Shown: piece by piece, positions 1 to 6,884 of the stretch
Layout of the letters: the number at the start of each line of letters is the position of its first letter
How positions within the stretch are numbered: the first letter of the stretch is position 1
Source: Flavobacteriaceae bacterium
Lineage (GTDB): Bacteria; Bacteroidota; Bacteroidia; Flavobacteriales; Flavobacteriaceae
DNA length: 7,558 bases
Direction of reading: 5' to 3'
NCBI GenBank assembly: GCA_030613745.1
Contig: JAUWLK010000129.1
Coordinates: forward strand, 1-7,558
The notes under the pieces: generated by a model
Databases searched by the model: none
Seen by the model: only the letters and a program-made list of their open reading frames with translations
What the model was told of the DNA's origin: nothing
Made by a program: the position numbers and the translations under genes

Positions 1-570
1 TCATTAACTGCCCTACCAATTATTGAAACTCAAGCAGGAGATGTTGCAGCATATATTCCTACAAATGTAATTTCAATTACTGATGGTCAAATATTTTTAG
101 ATGGAGATTTATTTAACTCAGGTATTCGTCCAGCAATAAACGTAGGTATTTCTGTATCACGAGTTGGTGGTAATGCTCAAATTAAATCAATGAAAAAAGT
201 TGCAGGTACCTTAAAATTAGACCAAGCACAATACCGTGAATTAGAAGCTTTTTCTAAATTTGGTTCTGATCTTGATGCTGCAACATTAAGTGTGATTGAA
301 AAAGGTAAACGAAATGTTGAAATTTTGAAACAAGCTCAAAATGATCCATTTACTGTTGAAAATCAAGTAGCTATGATTTATTGTGGAACAAAGAACTTAT
401 TAAAAGATATTCCTGTTAACAAAGTTAAAGAGTTTGAAAAAGATTATTTAGAATTCTTAAGAGCCAAACACAGAGATACTTTACAAACTTTAAAATCAGG
501 AAAATTAACTGACGAAGCATTAGCTATATTGGAAAATGTAGCAAAAGAAATAACAGCAAAATTCAAGTAA
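1..570 (+). CDS. atpA: ATP synthase F1 subunit alpha, C-terminal part (5' end outside window)
   Basis: The reading frame is open from the first base and ends at TAA 568-570, giving 189 residues, roughly the last third of an alpha subunit of about 520 residues. Alpha and beta form the alpha3beta3 head of the membrane-bound F1Fo ATP synthase; alpha carries the non-catalytic nucleotide sites. Visible family signatures are GDVAAYIPTNVISITDGQIF (window residues 13-32), the block around NSGIRPAINVG (39-49), and SVSRVGG (51-57). Arg54 of that last motif (codon 160-162) is the conserved arginine that reaches into the catalytic site on beta. The remainder is the helical C-terminal domain ending in ITAKFK. 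The ATG at 190 is an internal methionine, not the start. atpG follows after 20 bases, so the two are co-transcribed. The family call is essentially certain; the N-terminal part cannot be assessed. Confidence 0.97.
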   Translation, partial: SLTALPIIETQAGDVAAYIPTNVISITDGQIFLDGDLFNSGIRPAINVGISVSRVGGNAQIKSMKKVAGTLKLDQAQYRELEAFSKFGSDLDAATLSVIEKGKRNVEILKQAQNDPFTVENQVAMIYCGTKNLLKDIPVNKVKEFEKDYLEFLRAKHRDTLQTLKSGKLTDEALAILENVAKEITAKFK

Positions 571-590
571 TTGGTTCTTAATTAAAAAGA

Positions 591-1451
591 ATGGCAAATT
601 TAAAAGAAATACGTAATAGAATTTCATCTATTGGTTCAACGATGAAGATTACCAGTGCTATGAAAATGGTATCTGCTGCAAAGTTGAAAAAAGCACAAGA
701 TGCAATTATTCAGATGCGACCTTATGCCAATAAGTTAACTGAATTGTTACAAAATTTAAGCGCTACTTTAGATAGTGATGATGGTGGTATTTATACTGAA
801 CAAAGAGAAATTAATAAAGTTTTGCTTGTTGCCATTACTTCTAATCGTGGTTTATGTGGTGCTTTTAACTCCGTAATTATTAAAGATGTTAAATCTATTA
901 TTGAATCAAAATACTCTGGTAAAGAAGTCAGTCTCTTAACTATTGGTAAAAAAGGTAATGATTTATTGACTAAGGAGTTTAATATTTATGACAACAAAAG
1001 TGAAATTTTTGATGATCTAACTTTTGATAATGTTGCAATCATAGCTGAAGATTTAATGTTAAAATTTACTCAAGGGTCATTTGATAAAATTGAAATTGTT
1101 TACAACCAATTTAAAAATGCAGCTACACAAATTTTAACTTTAGAGCAATTTTTACCTATTCTTCCTCCTGATACTGAAAATTCATCAAATACAGATTATA
1201 TTTTTGAACCTTCTAAAGAAGAAATTGTTGAAGGATTGATTCCTAAATCTTTAAAAACACAATTATTCAAAGCCATTAGAGATTCATATGCTTCTGAACA
1301 CGGTGCTCGTATGACTGCCATGCATAAAGCAACAGATAATGCAACTGAATTAAGAGATGAATTGTTATTGATATACAATAAAGCTCGCCAATCAGCAATT
1401 ACTAATGAAATTTTAGAAATTGTTGGAGGTGCTGAGGCTCTAAATAATTAA
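591..1451 (+). CDS. atpG: ATP synthase F1 subunit gamma
   Basis: This 286-residue protein is the gamma subunit, the asymmetric shaft that turns inside the alpha3beta3 head and couples proton flow through Fo to ATP synthesis. Its length is normal for the family. The N-terminal helix carries the hallmark IRNRISSIG...MKITSAMKMVSAAKLKKAQ (residues 7-36). The central Rossmann-like domain has TSNRGLCGAFNS (83-94). The C-terminal helix, which forms the coiled coil with the N-terminal one, has SEHGARMTAMHKATDNA (235-251) and ends QSAITNEILEIVGGAEAL (267-284). The ATG at 591 matches the conserved MANLKEIR start and lies 20 bases after the atpA stop. No Shine-Dalgarno sequence is present, only an A-rich stretch (AATTAAAAAGA), as is usual in Bacteroidota. 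It is the last gene of this operon: a strong terminator follows, and atpD/atpC are not adjacent. Confidence 0.98.
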   Translation: MANLKEIRNRISSIGSTMKITSAMKMVSAAKLKKAQDAIIQMRPYANKLTELLQNLSATLDSDDGGIYTEQREINKVLLVAITSNRGLCGAFNSVIIKDVKSIIESKYSGKEVSLLTIGKKGNDLLTKEFNIYDNKSEIFDDLTFDNVAIIAEDLMLKFTQGSFDKIEIVYNQFKNAATQILTLEQFLPILPPDTENSSNTDYIFEPSKEEIVEGLIPKSLKTQLFKAIRDSYASEHGARMTAMHKATDNATELRDELLLIYNKARQSAITNEILEIVGGAEALNN

Positions 1452-1484
1452 ATAAAGTATAACCAAAATAAATTGTCCGAATAG

Positions 1485-1502
1485 AAGAAATTATAATTTC
1501 TT
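1485..1502. repeat. 18-bp perfect palindrome next to the terminator
   Basis: AAGAAATTATAATTTCTT is a perfect inverted repeat with its centre between 1493 and 1494. It abuts the larger terminator palindrome that begins at 1503, so two perfect palindromes stand back to back after atpG. With only two G/C pairs in the stem it would be a weak hairpin in RNA. It may be chance in such AT-rich DNA, an accessory stem for termination or 3'-end protection, or a protein-binding site. No function is claimed. Confidence 0.5.
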
Positions 1503-1536
1503 AAAAACTCCAAAGTTTAAACTTTGGAGTTTTTTT
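1503..1536. terminator. Bidirectional intrinsic terminator between convergent atpG and dipeptide epimerase genes
   Basis: A perfect 16-bp inverted repeat (arms 1503-1518 and 1519-1534, core ACTCCAAAGT / ACTTTGGAGT) is flanked by a T tract on the plus strand (1530-1536, seven T) and by five A at 1503-1507, which read as a T tract on the minus strand. The paired arms would leave a small TTAA-type loop. It starts about 50 bases after the atpG stop and about 155 bases beyond the stop of the minus-strand epimerase gene, so it can end transcription from both sides. Confidence 0.92.
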
Positions 1537-1544
1537 ATAACTAT

Positions 1545-1694
1545 TCTTTAAAAGCAATAAAAACAGACACTTTTACTAATAATCTAAATCTAGAAATGGT
1601 ATTTACCAGAGATAAAAATAACATTATATCTGGATTTATTATTAACGCAGGTTGAGTCCAAAATTTGATTTGTATAAAAATAAAACAGAATTAA
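1545..1694 (+). pseudogene. Decayed C-terminal remnant of a secreted hydrolase-type protein
   Basis: In the frame starting at 1545 the plus strand reads SLKAIKTDTFTNNLNLE, then MVFTRDKNNIISGFIINAG, then a TGA at 1653-1655, then VQNLICIKIKQN and a TAA at 1692-1694. From memory, DTF...LxFTRDxxxxIxGFxxNAGRVxNLxFxK resembles the C-terminal beta-rich tail common in Bacteroidota serine hydrolases (beta-lactamase type) and related secreted enzymes. In that pattern an Arg stands where the TGA lies, so a single CGA-to-TGA change would explain the stop. No catalytic domain is upstream: the frame runs into the atpG terminator and closes at TAA 1518-1520. The last bases overlap the 3' end of the converging epimerase gene. 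I read it as a leftover of a deleted gene, now untranslated. The resemblance is pattern recognition, not a search result, and the parent family is uncertain. Confidence 0.5.
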
Positions 1695-2746
1695 TTATTA
1701 ACATCCTTTTTTATTTTTTCCCATGCAACTTCAGGATTTATAAGTCCAATACCCGGAATATCATTATTAATAAGTTTACCATCTATGGTTTTTATACCTT
1801 TATATGGATTATTTGTTACACCAAGATTTCCATCAAGATCTACCCAATCTGCTAAAGAAGCCAAATGAAACGCAGCTGATATGGAACAAGAAGTTTCTGA
1901 CATACAACCAAGCATAACTTTCAAGTTCTTCTTTTTTGCAAGTTTTGCCATTTTTAATCCTTCATTTAATCCGGTTGATTTTACCAATTTAATATTAATT
2001 CCATGATAAAAATTATCTGCTCTTTCAACATCCTGTAACCTTTGAATACCTTCATCTCCAACAATTGGCAATGGGCTTTTCGATTTCAACCATGCCATCT
2101 CATCTTCCATAGCAACAGGCATTGGTTGTTCTATAAAAACCACACCTTGTTCTTTTAACCAATAAATATTTTCCAGAGCTTGTGATTTGTCTTTCCAACC
2201 TTGATTAGCATCAATATAAAGAGGTTGATTTGAAACATTTCTTACTGCTTCAATAACTTTACGATCATTATCAGAACCAAGCTTGATTTTGAGAAACTGA
2301 AAATTTTTCGCTTCAAGAGTTCTTTCTTTAATAACCTCAGGAGTATCAATACTAATTGTTTTTGAAGTACTAATACTTTTTACTTCGGGTAAATCAAATA
2401 ACCTATAACAAGGTTTACCTGAAATCTTTCCGGCAATATCATGTAATGCAATATCTATTGATGCTTTTACTGCAGTATTACCTGGTGCTATACTATCTAT
2501 ATAGAGCATAATACCTTCAATATCAAATGGATCTTTAAACCCTGATAGATCAACTTTAGAAATAAATTTTATTGCTGACTTTTGAGTTTCTCCGTACAAC
2601 GGCGGCATTGAAGCTTCTCCATATCCAATTATGTCTTCAAACTGAATGGCTGTTAAAAGTAAAGGAGTTGAAGAACGAGCCCCTCTAGCAATTCTAAACA
2701 CATATTTCATGTTTAAGGTATATGGTTGATAGCTGATTTTAAACAT
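1691..2746 (-). CDS. Dipeptide epimerase (L-Ala-D/L-Glu epimerase type), enolase superfamily
   Basis: This 351-residue cytoplasmic protein belongs to the muconate-lactonizing subgroup of the enolase superfamily. Those enzymes invert the alpha-carbon of the second residue of dipeptides, typically L-Ala-D-Glu to L-Ala-L-Glu in murein peptide recycling (YcjG in E. coli, YkfB in B. subtilis). The N-terminal capping domain is residues 1-120, with GYGEASMPP at 41-49. The barrel carries the KxK pair Lys153/Lys155, magnesium ligands Asp179 (DANQGW), Glu206 (EQP) and Asp231 (DEG), Lys253 in NIKL as the probable opposite acid/base, the loop GCMSETSCSIS (280-290), and the Asp303-x-Asp305 motif that in this family binds the dipeptide amino group. 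All catalytic residues are present. The start at 2746 keeps the first beta strand; Met13 would remove it. The gene lies 78 bases after the M14 lipoprotein gene on the same strand. Exact dipeptide specificity cannot be read from sequence. Confidence 0.92.
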   Translation of the reverse strand: MFKISYQPYTLNMKYVFRIARGARSSTPLLLTAIQFEDIIGYGEASMPPLYGETQKSAIKFISKVDLSGFKDPFDIEGIMLYIDSIAPGNTAVKASIDIALHDIAGKISGKPCYRLFDLPEVKSISTSKTISIDTPEVIKERTLEAKNFQFLKIKLGSDNDRKVIEAVRNVSNQPLYIDANQGWKDKSQALENIYWLKEQGVVFIEQPMPVAMEDEMAWLKSKSPLPIVGDEGIQRLQDVERADNFYHGINIKLVKSTGLNEGLKMAKLAKKKNLKVMLGCMSETSCSISAAFHLASLADWVDLDGNLGVTNNPYKGIKTIDGKLINNDIPGIGLINPEVAWEKIKKDVNN

Positions 2747-2775
2747 TATCTATTGTTTTTAAAAATTCATGATTT

Positions 2776-2802
2776 GAAATATAAAATAATTTTCAAAAAC
2801 AA
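2776..2802 (-). promoter_or_regulatory. Candidate internal promoter before the epimerase gene
   Basis: On the minus strand a TTG (2802-2800) is followed after 16 bases by TATATTTC (2783-2776). This resembles the Bacteroidota -33 TTG / -7 TAnnTTTG promoter with one mismatch in the -7 element and a slightly short spacer. It would start transcription roughly 20 bases before the ATG at 2746. The 78-base gap to the upstream gene leaves room for separate expression, but in AT-rich DNA such matches arise often, so co-transcription with the two peptidases remains possible. Confidence 0.25.
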
Positions 2803-2824
2803 TTACACTTGAGTTTAATTAAAA

Positions 2825-4060
2825 TTATTTTAATAATATACTCATCATTTCAGTAGCTGAAACTTTACTGATTAATTTTATACTATCTTTTGGTGTTTTA
2901 TCACCAATTTCATATGTGATACCAACAGCTTGATGTCCATATAAAAACCAACCTTTTGAAACAGGCTTAGAACTACTTCCTGATTGTTCATTTACTTTAT
3001 AATTTGGTATATTCTTTTCCAGTCCTTTAAACCAACCATCTACAAATTGAGGTAATGCTGTATTAATTCTCTCATCATTTGTATAGAAAACATCATACCA
3101 TGTTGAATGAAAATCTAAACCTAATATTAATTTAGAATTATTTTTATTTAAAGTTTTATTAATAAATTTTACAGTTTGTTTAATTTCTGGTTGATTGTAA
3201 ACTGACCAGTCTCTATTTAAGTCTACTCCTCCAGCATTATGACGCCAATGACCTAGATCAACACCATCAGGATTCATAATAGGAAAAGCCAAAACTCTAT
3301 ATCTATCTAAAAATTTATTAGATAATTCTGATTCATTTAAAATAGTCTCTACAAAATATTGAAATGCATAATAACCTGTCACTTCAGGTGGATGTTGACG
3401 GGTTAATAAAACAATAATATCTTTTTCTTTATTATCTCCTATACTTATATCAAGTACCGGTAAATTTCTATTTAAAGTTGATTTACCTATACTTTTTACA
3501 GTAACATAATCTTCCTTATTTTTAATAAGTCCAGCATACCAAATTGCAACATCAGTTGAAGATTGAATTTCTTGTGCAGCAACAATAATAGGTCGTTTGA
3601 TTAAATTAAGTTTAATAGTTAAAATACTATCCTTTTTAAAAATATAAGAAGAGTCAATAATAGCCCAATTATCATCAATTTTTAATTTAGGAATGTATCT
3701 GTGTTTATAACCTTTAGGGAATTGAAATTTAAAATAAAAAGATTTTGGTGTATCAGACCAAGTTTTAAAAGCATAATATGCACTATTATTTATTGGTGCA
3801 TTCTCAGGATTTATCATCACTATAGCTGTACTATCATTTTCTAATTTAAATCCATTCAAACGTGCGGCATCAAATTCATTACTAGCGTATACACCAACTT
3901 CAGGTAATACATATGTTTTTTTTTGTTGAATTTTTATATACTTATCATTAGTATCAACTGGAGTTTTAAAATCAACTGTATCTACACTTTTGCATTTTAC
4001 TAAAAATAAAAAGCTCAAAATCAATACTATATAAATTGACTTGTAATTAATTGTTTTCAT
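2825..4060 (-). CDS. M14 family zinc carboxypeptidase, putative lipoprotein
   Basis: This 411-residue protein is an M14 metallocarboxypeptidase, predicted to be membrane-anchored and exported. Residues 1-22 form a signal peptide ending in LFLVKC; Cys23 is the only cysteine in the protein, which supports lipidation, although Lys at -1 is unusual for a lipobox. Residues about 50-155 form a beta-rich N-terminal domain resembling the one preceding the catalytic domain in cytosolic-carboxypeptidase-type M14 enzymes. The catalytic domain has the zinc motif RQHPPE (His223, Glu226), NPDG (263-266), GVDLNRDW (278-285, with the substrate carboxylate-binding Asn-Arg pair), the third zinc ligand His318 in LDFHS, and the catalytic Glu384 in TYEIGD. 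The active site is therefore complete. It starts 14 bases after the stop of the larger M14 gene, so the two form an operon. Substrate is unknown; peptide or peptidoglycan stem peptides are possible from context. Confidence 0.88.
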   Translation of the reverse strand: MKTINYKSIYIVLILSFLFLVKCKSVDTVDFKTPVDTNDKYIKIQQKKTYVLPEVGVYASNEFDAARLNGFKLENDSTAIVMINPENAPINNSAYYAFKTWSDTPKSFYFKFQFPKGYKHRYIPKLKIDDNWAIIDSSYIFKKDSILTIKLNLIKRPIIVAAQEIQSSTDVAIWYAGLIKNKEDYVTVKSIGKSTLNRNLPVLDISIGDNKEKDIIVLLTRQHPPEVTGYYAFQYFVETILNESELSNKFLDRYRVLAFPIMNPDGVDLGHWRHNAGGVDLNRDWSVYNQPEIKQTVKFINKTLNKNNSKLILGLDFHSTWYDVFYTNDERINTALPQFVDGWFKGLEKNIPNYKVNEQSGSSSKPVSKGWFLYGHQAVGITYEIGDKTPKDSIKLISKVSATEMMSILLK

Positions 4061-4074
4061 AATTTATTTTTTTT

Positions 4075-6645
4075 TTAATTTGGAATATTTATAAGAGACC
4101 CTAAAAATACAGCATTCACAAAAAGCTTATTTGTTCCATACCATGAACCTCTAAAATTTGGATTATCAGCAAACATAACAACTCTACCTTTTCCTAATTT
4201 ACTAACTATAATAGATGCAGATTTGCTCATTAAATCTAAATTATCTTTGGTGATATAACCATCAATATGTGGGTTTTTAGTATATTTTGCTACGGTTGAA
4301 AATTTACTTTTACTTGGCATTAACCAAACTCTATTATTTTTATAAACTGGTAACTTTCTGTTATGATATCCAAATCCAATAGGATGAGTAATATCTAAAT
4401 CTACTTCAAAAATAGCACCACCTATACTTTGTTTTCCTATCGTACCTCTGGCATTTGCATAATTCAATCTACCTACTTGTTTTGAGCTATCTTTCTTTTT
4501 AGTTACTAAACTTTCCTTTACAATCTTATTTTTTACAGCCCATGTATTAGCTCTTGCTGAAGTAATTAAAGTGTTCCCTTGAGAAACCCAAGATTTTAAT
4601 CTTTCTTTATTTTTTTTATCTAACTGACTATAATTCCCGGAAACCAAAATTATCACATTGTATTTACTCAAATCAGTTCTATTAAATATTCTTTCAGGAA
4701 CTTTAGTCAAAGGCATTTGCAATCGTTGTTCAAACAAATGCCAAACCTCACCTGCTTCATATGAAGACACTCCACCTTCAACAAGTATCATTGCTTTAGG
4801 TTTTTGTAGAATTTCAAAACTACCACTACCTAAACCATTTCCTTTAATTGTAAATCCGGTATTTACTGAATATCCTTGTACGTTGTGTTTTTTACTAGCT
4901 GAAGTTACAATTTCGTAAAGAGAGTCTTTAGATATATTCTGAATGCTAACTGATATCAATAAAGTTCCTCTATTAAAATTAACTTCTTTTCCATTTGCGG
5001 TAATAGAAAATGGTTTTGTTGAAGTTTTGACTATCACTCCTTTTTGTTGTATACTATATAAAACAGCAGGGGCATAATAATCATCCCAAGGAATTAAATA
5101 AGCATACTCACTCAGCTCAAACTTATCCGTTTGAACAACATTCAAATCTGAAGTAATTTCATTTTTATAACTTGGCATCTTGGTAAGTGCACTATGTTTC
5201 ATATTATAAAAATTAACTAATGACCAAGATGACGCATCATAATATACACTGTCACGATACTTTTTATAGGTTTCAAATAAGGATTGTACCAAATAATATT
5301 GTTTTTGTTTGGTAGGCACTACATAACTGCGTCCGACTTTAAATTTTTTGTTGTTTACAAATAAATTATTATCTAAATTATAAACTTTTATTTTGTGTTT
5401 TAACAGTAAATCTATAAATGCTTTATTTCTATTTTTATCATAATCATCTCCAAATACATACCCTTTTATTTTACTTTTTGATGCTTTTTCTAAAGATTTT
5501 TTAAAGAAATTATTTTGATAGTTATATAATACATCTTTATTTATTATTGATGCTTTTATTGTAGCAAAACTAGATACATATTGATTTCTTATTGTAAATT
5601 GAAAAGTAATATCACCAGTTGTAGTTTCTTGTAAATGACCACGTGAACTAGCTTGTTCAAACAATAATGCCAATGAACCTTGTAAATCCATATATGTTGA
5701 GCCATAGCCTGGGTAAGTTGAATCATATCTTTCTCCGGTAAAATACAAAGAACCTATTTTATCTAGATCTGCAGAGAATTGTTTAGCAAATAAATTATTT
5801 AAAGTTGTATAATTCTCAACCGGAGTTATAGGATTTAAAGAAGCCGACATATTTTTTGGCTCAAAAAAGTAAGTACTATTTGTTCCCATCTCATGAAAAT
5901 CGGTAACCACATTCGGATACCATTCGTGATACCATTTTAATCTCGCATTACTTTCTGGTTGAATTCCTAAAATTAAATCTCTATTTAAATCAAACCAGTA
6001 ATGATTGGTTCTTCCTCGTGGCCAACCTTCATTGTGTTCTATATCAAATTTATCAGCAACCAATGGGCTTCCTCTAAAAGTATTTGCCCAATTTGTATGT
6101 CTATCTCTACCATCAGGATTTATGGTTGGATCTATAAAGAAAATTGCCTCTTTAAGGTATTCTTTTACCTTTGGATTTTCTGAAGCGATTAATGTATAAG
6201 CAGTAAGCATTGCTGCTTCTGTACTTGAAGGTTCATTTCCATGAACCCCATATGCCAAATTAATGAAAATAGGTAAATCTGAAAAATCGGTAATGTTAGT
6301 TTTTTCATCAACTACTTTTAAATGCTTTTTCTTTATTGCATCCAAATTTTGATGATTTTCAGGTGAAGCAATGGTCAATATAATCAGTTTCCTATTCTCA
6401 TTCGTTAACCCATAAACAGTTATAGTAGCCTTATCAGATATATCAGCTAACTTATTCATATAAGAAACAACTAAATCATAACGAGTATGGTACTCACCAA
6501 TTGGGTAGCCTAAAAACTCTTCGGGACTAGGAATATTTTTATTAAAAGGTTGGTATTCTTCAAAATAATAATTTTGAGCAAAAATATTTGAATTTGAAAC
6601 TAATAATAATGATATAATCGTAACTATTTTAAAAAATTTATTCAT
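4075..6645 (-). CDS. Large exported M14 zinc carboxypeptidase with C-terminal amidotransferase-like region
   Basis: This 856-residue protein has a Sec signal peptide (residues 1-23, cleavage likely after Ala23 in IFAQ), so it acts in the periplasm or outside the cell. The M14 domain (about 50-370) has the zinc motif HGNE (His135, Glu138), NPDGRDRH (176-183), FDLNRD (218-223, substrate-binding Asn221/Arg222), the third zinc ligand His251 in TDFHEMGTNS, and catalytic Glu330 in LALLFEQASSRG. The active site is complete. Residues about 390-610 are a linker region with the block SYVVPTKQKQYYLVQSLFE (440-458), typical of this long M14 group. Residues about 617-856 (MILVEGGVSSYEAGEVWHL ... GKGRVVMFADNPNFRG) resemble a class I glutamine amidotransferase-like fold. 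The whole protein has no cysteine, so that region lacks the nucleophile and is probably structural or binding. It is first in the minus-strand operon. Substrate is unknown. Confidence 0.9.
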   Translation of the reverse strand: MNKFFKIVTIISLLLVSNSNIFAQNYYFEEYQPFNKNIPSPEEFLGYPIGEYHTRYDLVVSYMNKLADISDKATITVYGLTNENRKLIILTIASPENHQNLDAIKKKHLKVVDEKTNITDFSDLPIFINLAYGVHGNEPSSTEAAMLTAYTLIASENPKVKEYLKEAIFFIDPTINPDGRDRHTNWANTFRGSPLVADKFDIEHNEGWPRGRTNHYWFDLNRDLILGIQPESNARLKWYHEWYPNVVTDFHEMGTNSTYFFEPKNMSASLNPITPVENYTTLNNLFAKQFSADLDKIGSLYFTGERYDSTYPGYGSTYMDLQGSLALLFEQASSRGHLQETTTGDITFQFTIRNQYVSSFATIKASIINKDVLYNYQNNFFKKSLEKASKSKIKGYVFGDDYDKNRNKAFIDLLLKHKIKVYNLDNNLFVNNKKFKVGRSYVVPTKQKQYYLVQSLFETYKKYRDSVYYDASSWSLVNFYNMKHSALTKMPSYKNEITSDLNVVQTDKFELSEYAYLIPWDDYYAPAVLYSIQQKGVIVKTSTKPFSITANGKEVNFNRGTLLISVSIQNISKDSLYEIVTSASKKHNVQGYSVNTGFTIKGNGLGSGSFEILQKPKAMILVEGGVSSYEAGEVWHLFEQRLQMPLTKVPERIFNRTDLSKYNVIILVSGNYSQLDKKNKERLKSWVSQGNTLITSARANTWAVKNKIVKESLVTKKKDSSKQVGRLNYANARGTIGKQSIGGAIFEVDLDITHPIGFGYHNRKLPVYKNNRVWLMPSKSKFSTVAKYTKNPHIDGYITKDNLDLMSKSASIIVSKLGKGRVVMFADNPNFRGSWYGTNKLFVNAVFLGSLINIPN

Positions 6646-6676
6646 ATCTGATTTATTAATATTTTTTGAATTTATT

Positions 6677-6684
6677 TAAAGGTA
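6677..6684 (-). promoter_or_regulatory. Candidate -7 element for the minus-strand peptidase operon
   Basis: On the minus strand TACCTTTA (6684-6677) matches the Bacteroidota -7 consensus TAnnTTTG at all but the last base and lies 31 bases before the ATG at 6645, giving a short leader of about 25 bases. No convincing TTG -33 element stands at the expected distance upstream. It lies in the 239-base divergent gap (6646-6884), which holds no gene that I can see and no terminator-like hairpin. Confidence 0.3.
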
Positions 6685-6856
6685 AATGTCGGAATTATAA
6701 TTTAAAAATTATGTCATAAAAATTACTTAAATATTTTTTTAATTTTACAATTCCAACTCCTATGGTTAAAACAAATATTCTTTAGCTTCAAATTTAATTA
6801 TATGATAAATTCATGCAGTTTTTATAATTAATGTACTTTATTTGATATTAAAAATT

Positions 6857-6864
6857 TAATTTTG
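6857..6864 (+). promoter_or_regulatory. Candidate -7 element of the glsA promoter
   Basis: TAATTTTG is an exact match to the Bacteroidota -7 consensus TAnnTTTG and ends 20 bases before the glsA start codon, so transcripts would have a very short leader of about 14 bases. The nearest upstream TTTG (6841-6844) is only 12 bases away, too close for a normal -33 element, so the promoter would depend mainly on its -7 part or on an activator. Confidence 0.4.
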
Positions 6865-6884
6865 CATTCTTTAATTTATTAAAA

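Noticed and set aside
190..570. A separate 126-residue gene beginning at ATG 190
   Set aside because: The frame is open back to base 1 and its upstream translation is conserved AtpA sequence; the ATG is internal.
1196..1378. A 60-residue minus-strand frame inside atpG
   Set aside because: It is the complement of a fully conserved atpG region and has no signature of its own.
1596..1655. A tiny intact plus-strand gene (19 codons from ATG 1596 to TGA 1653)
   Set aside because: The protein-like pattern extends on both sides of this ATG-TGA pair, so a broken remnant explains it better than a small functional gene.
1652..1855. A 67-residue plus-strand reading frame
   Set aside because: It lies largely antisense to the 3' end of the epimerase gene, has low-complexity Ile/Lys/Tyr-rich content, and resembles no family.
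4658..4918. An 86-residue plus-strand frame opposite the large M14 gene
   Set aside because: It is antisense to coding sequence that is clearly under protein-level constraint, with no recognisable motif.
6001..6199. Two overlapping plus-strand frames of 60 and 64 residues
   Set aside because: Both are antisense to the M14 catalytic domain; two frames open at once shows chance lack of stops rather than a gene.
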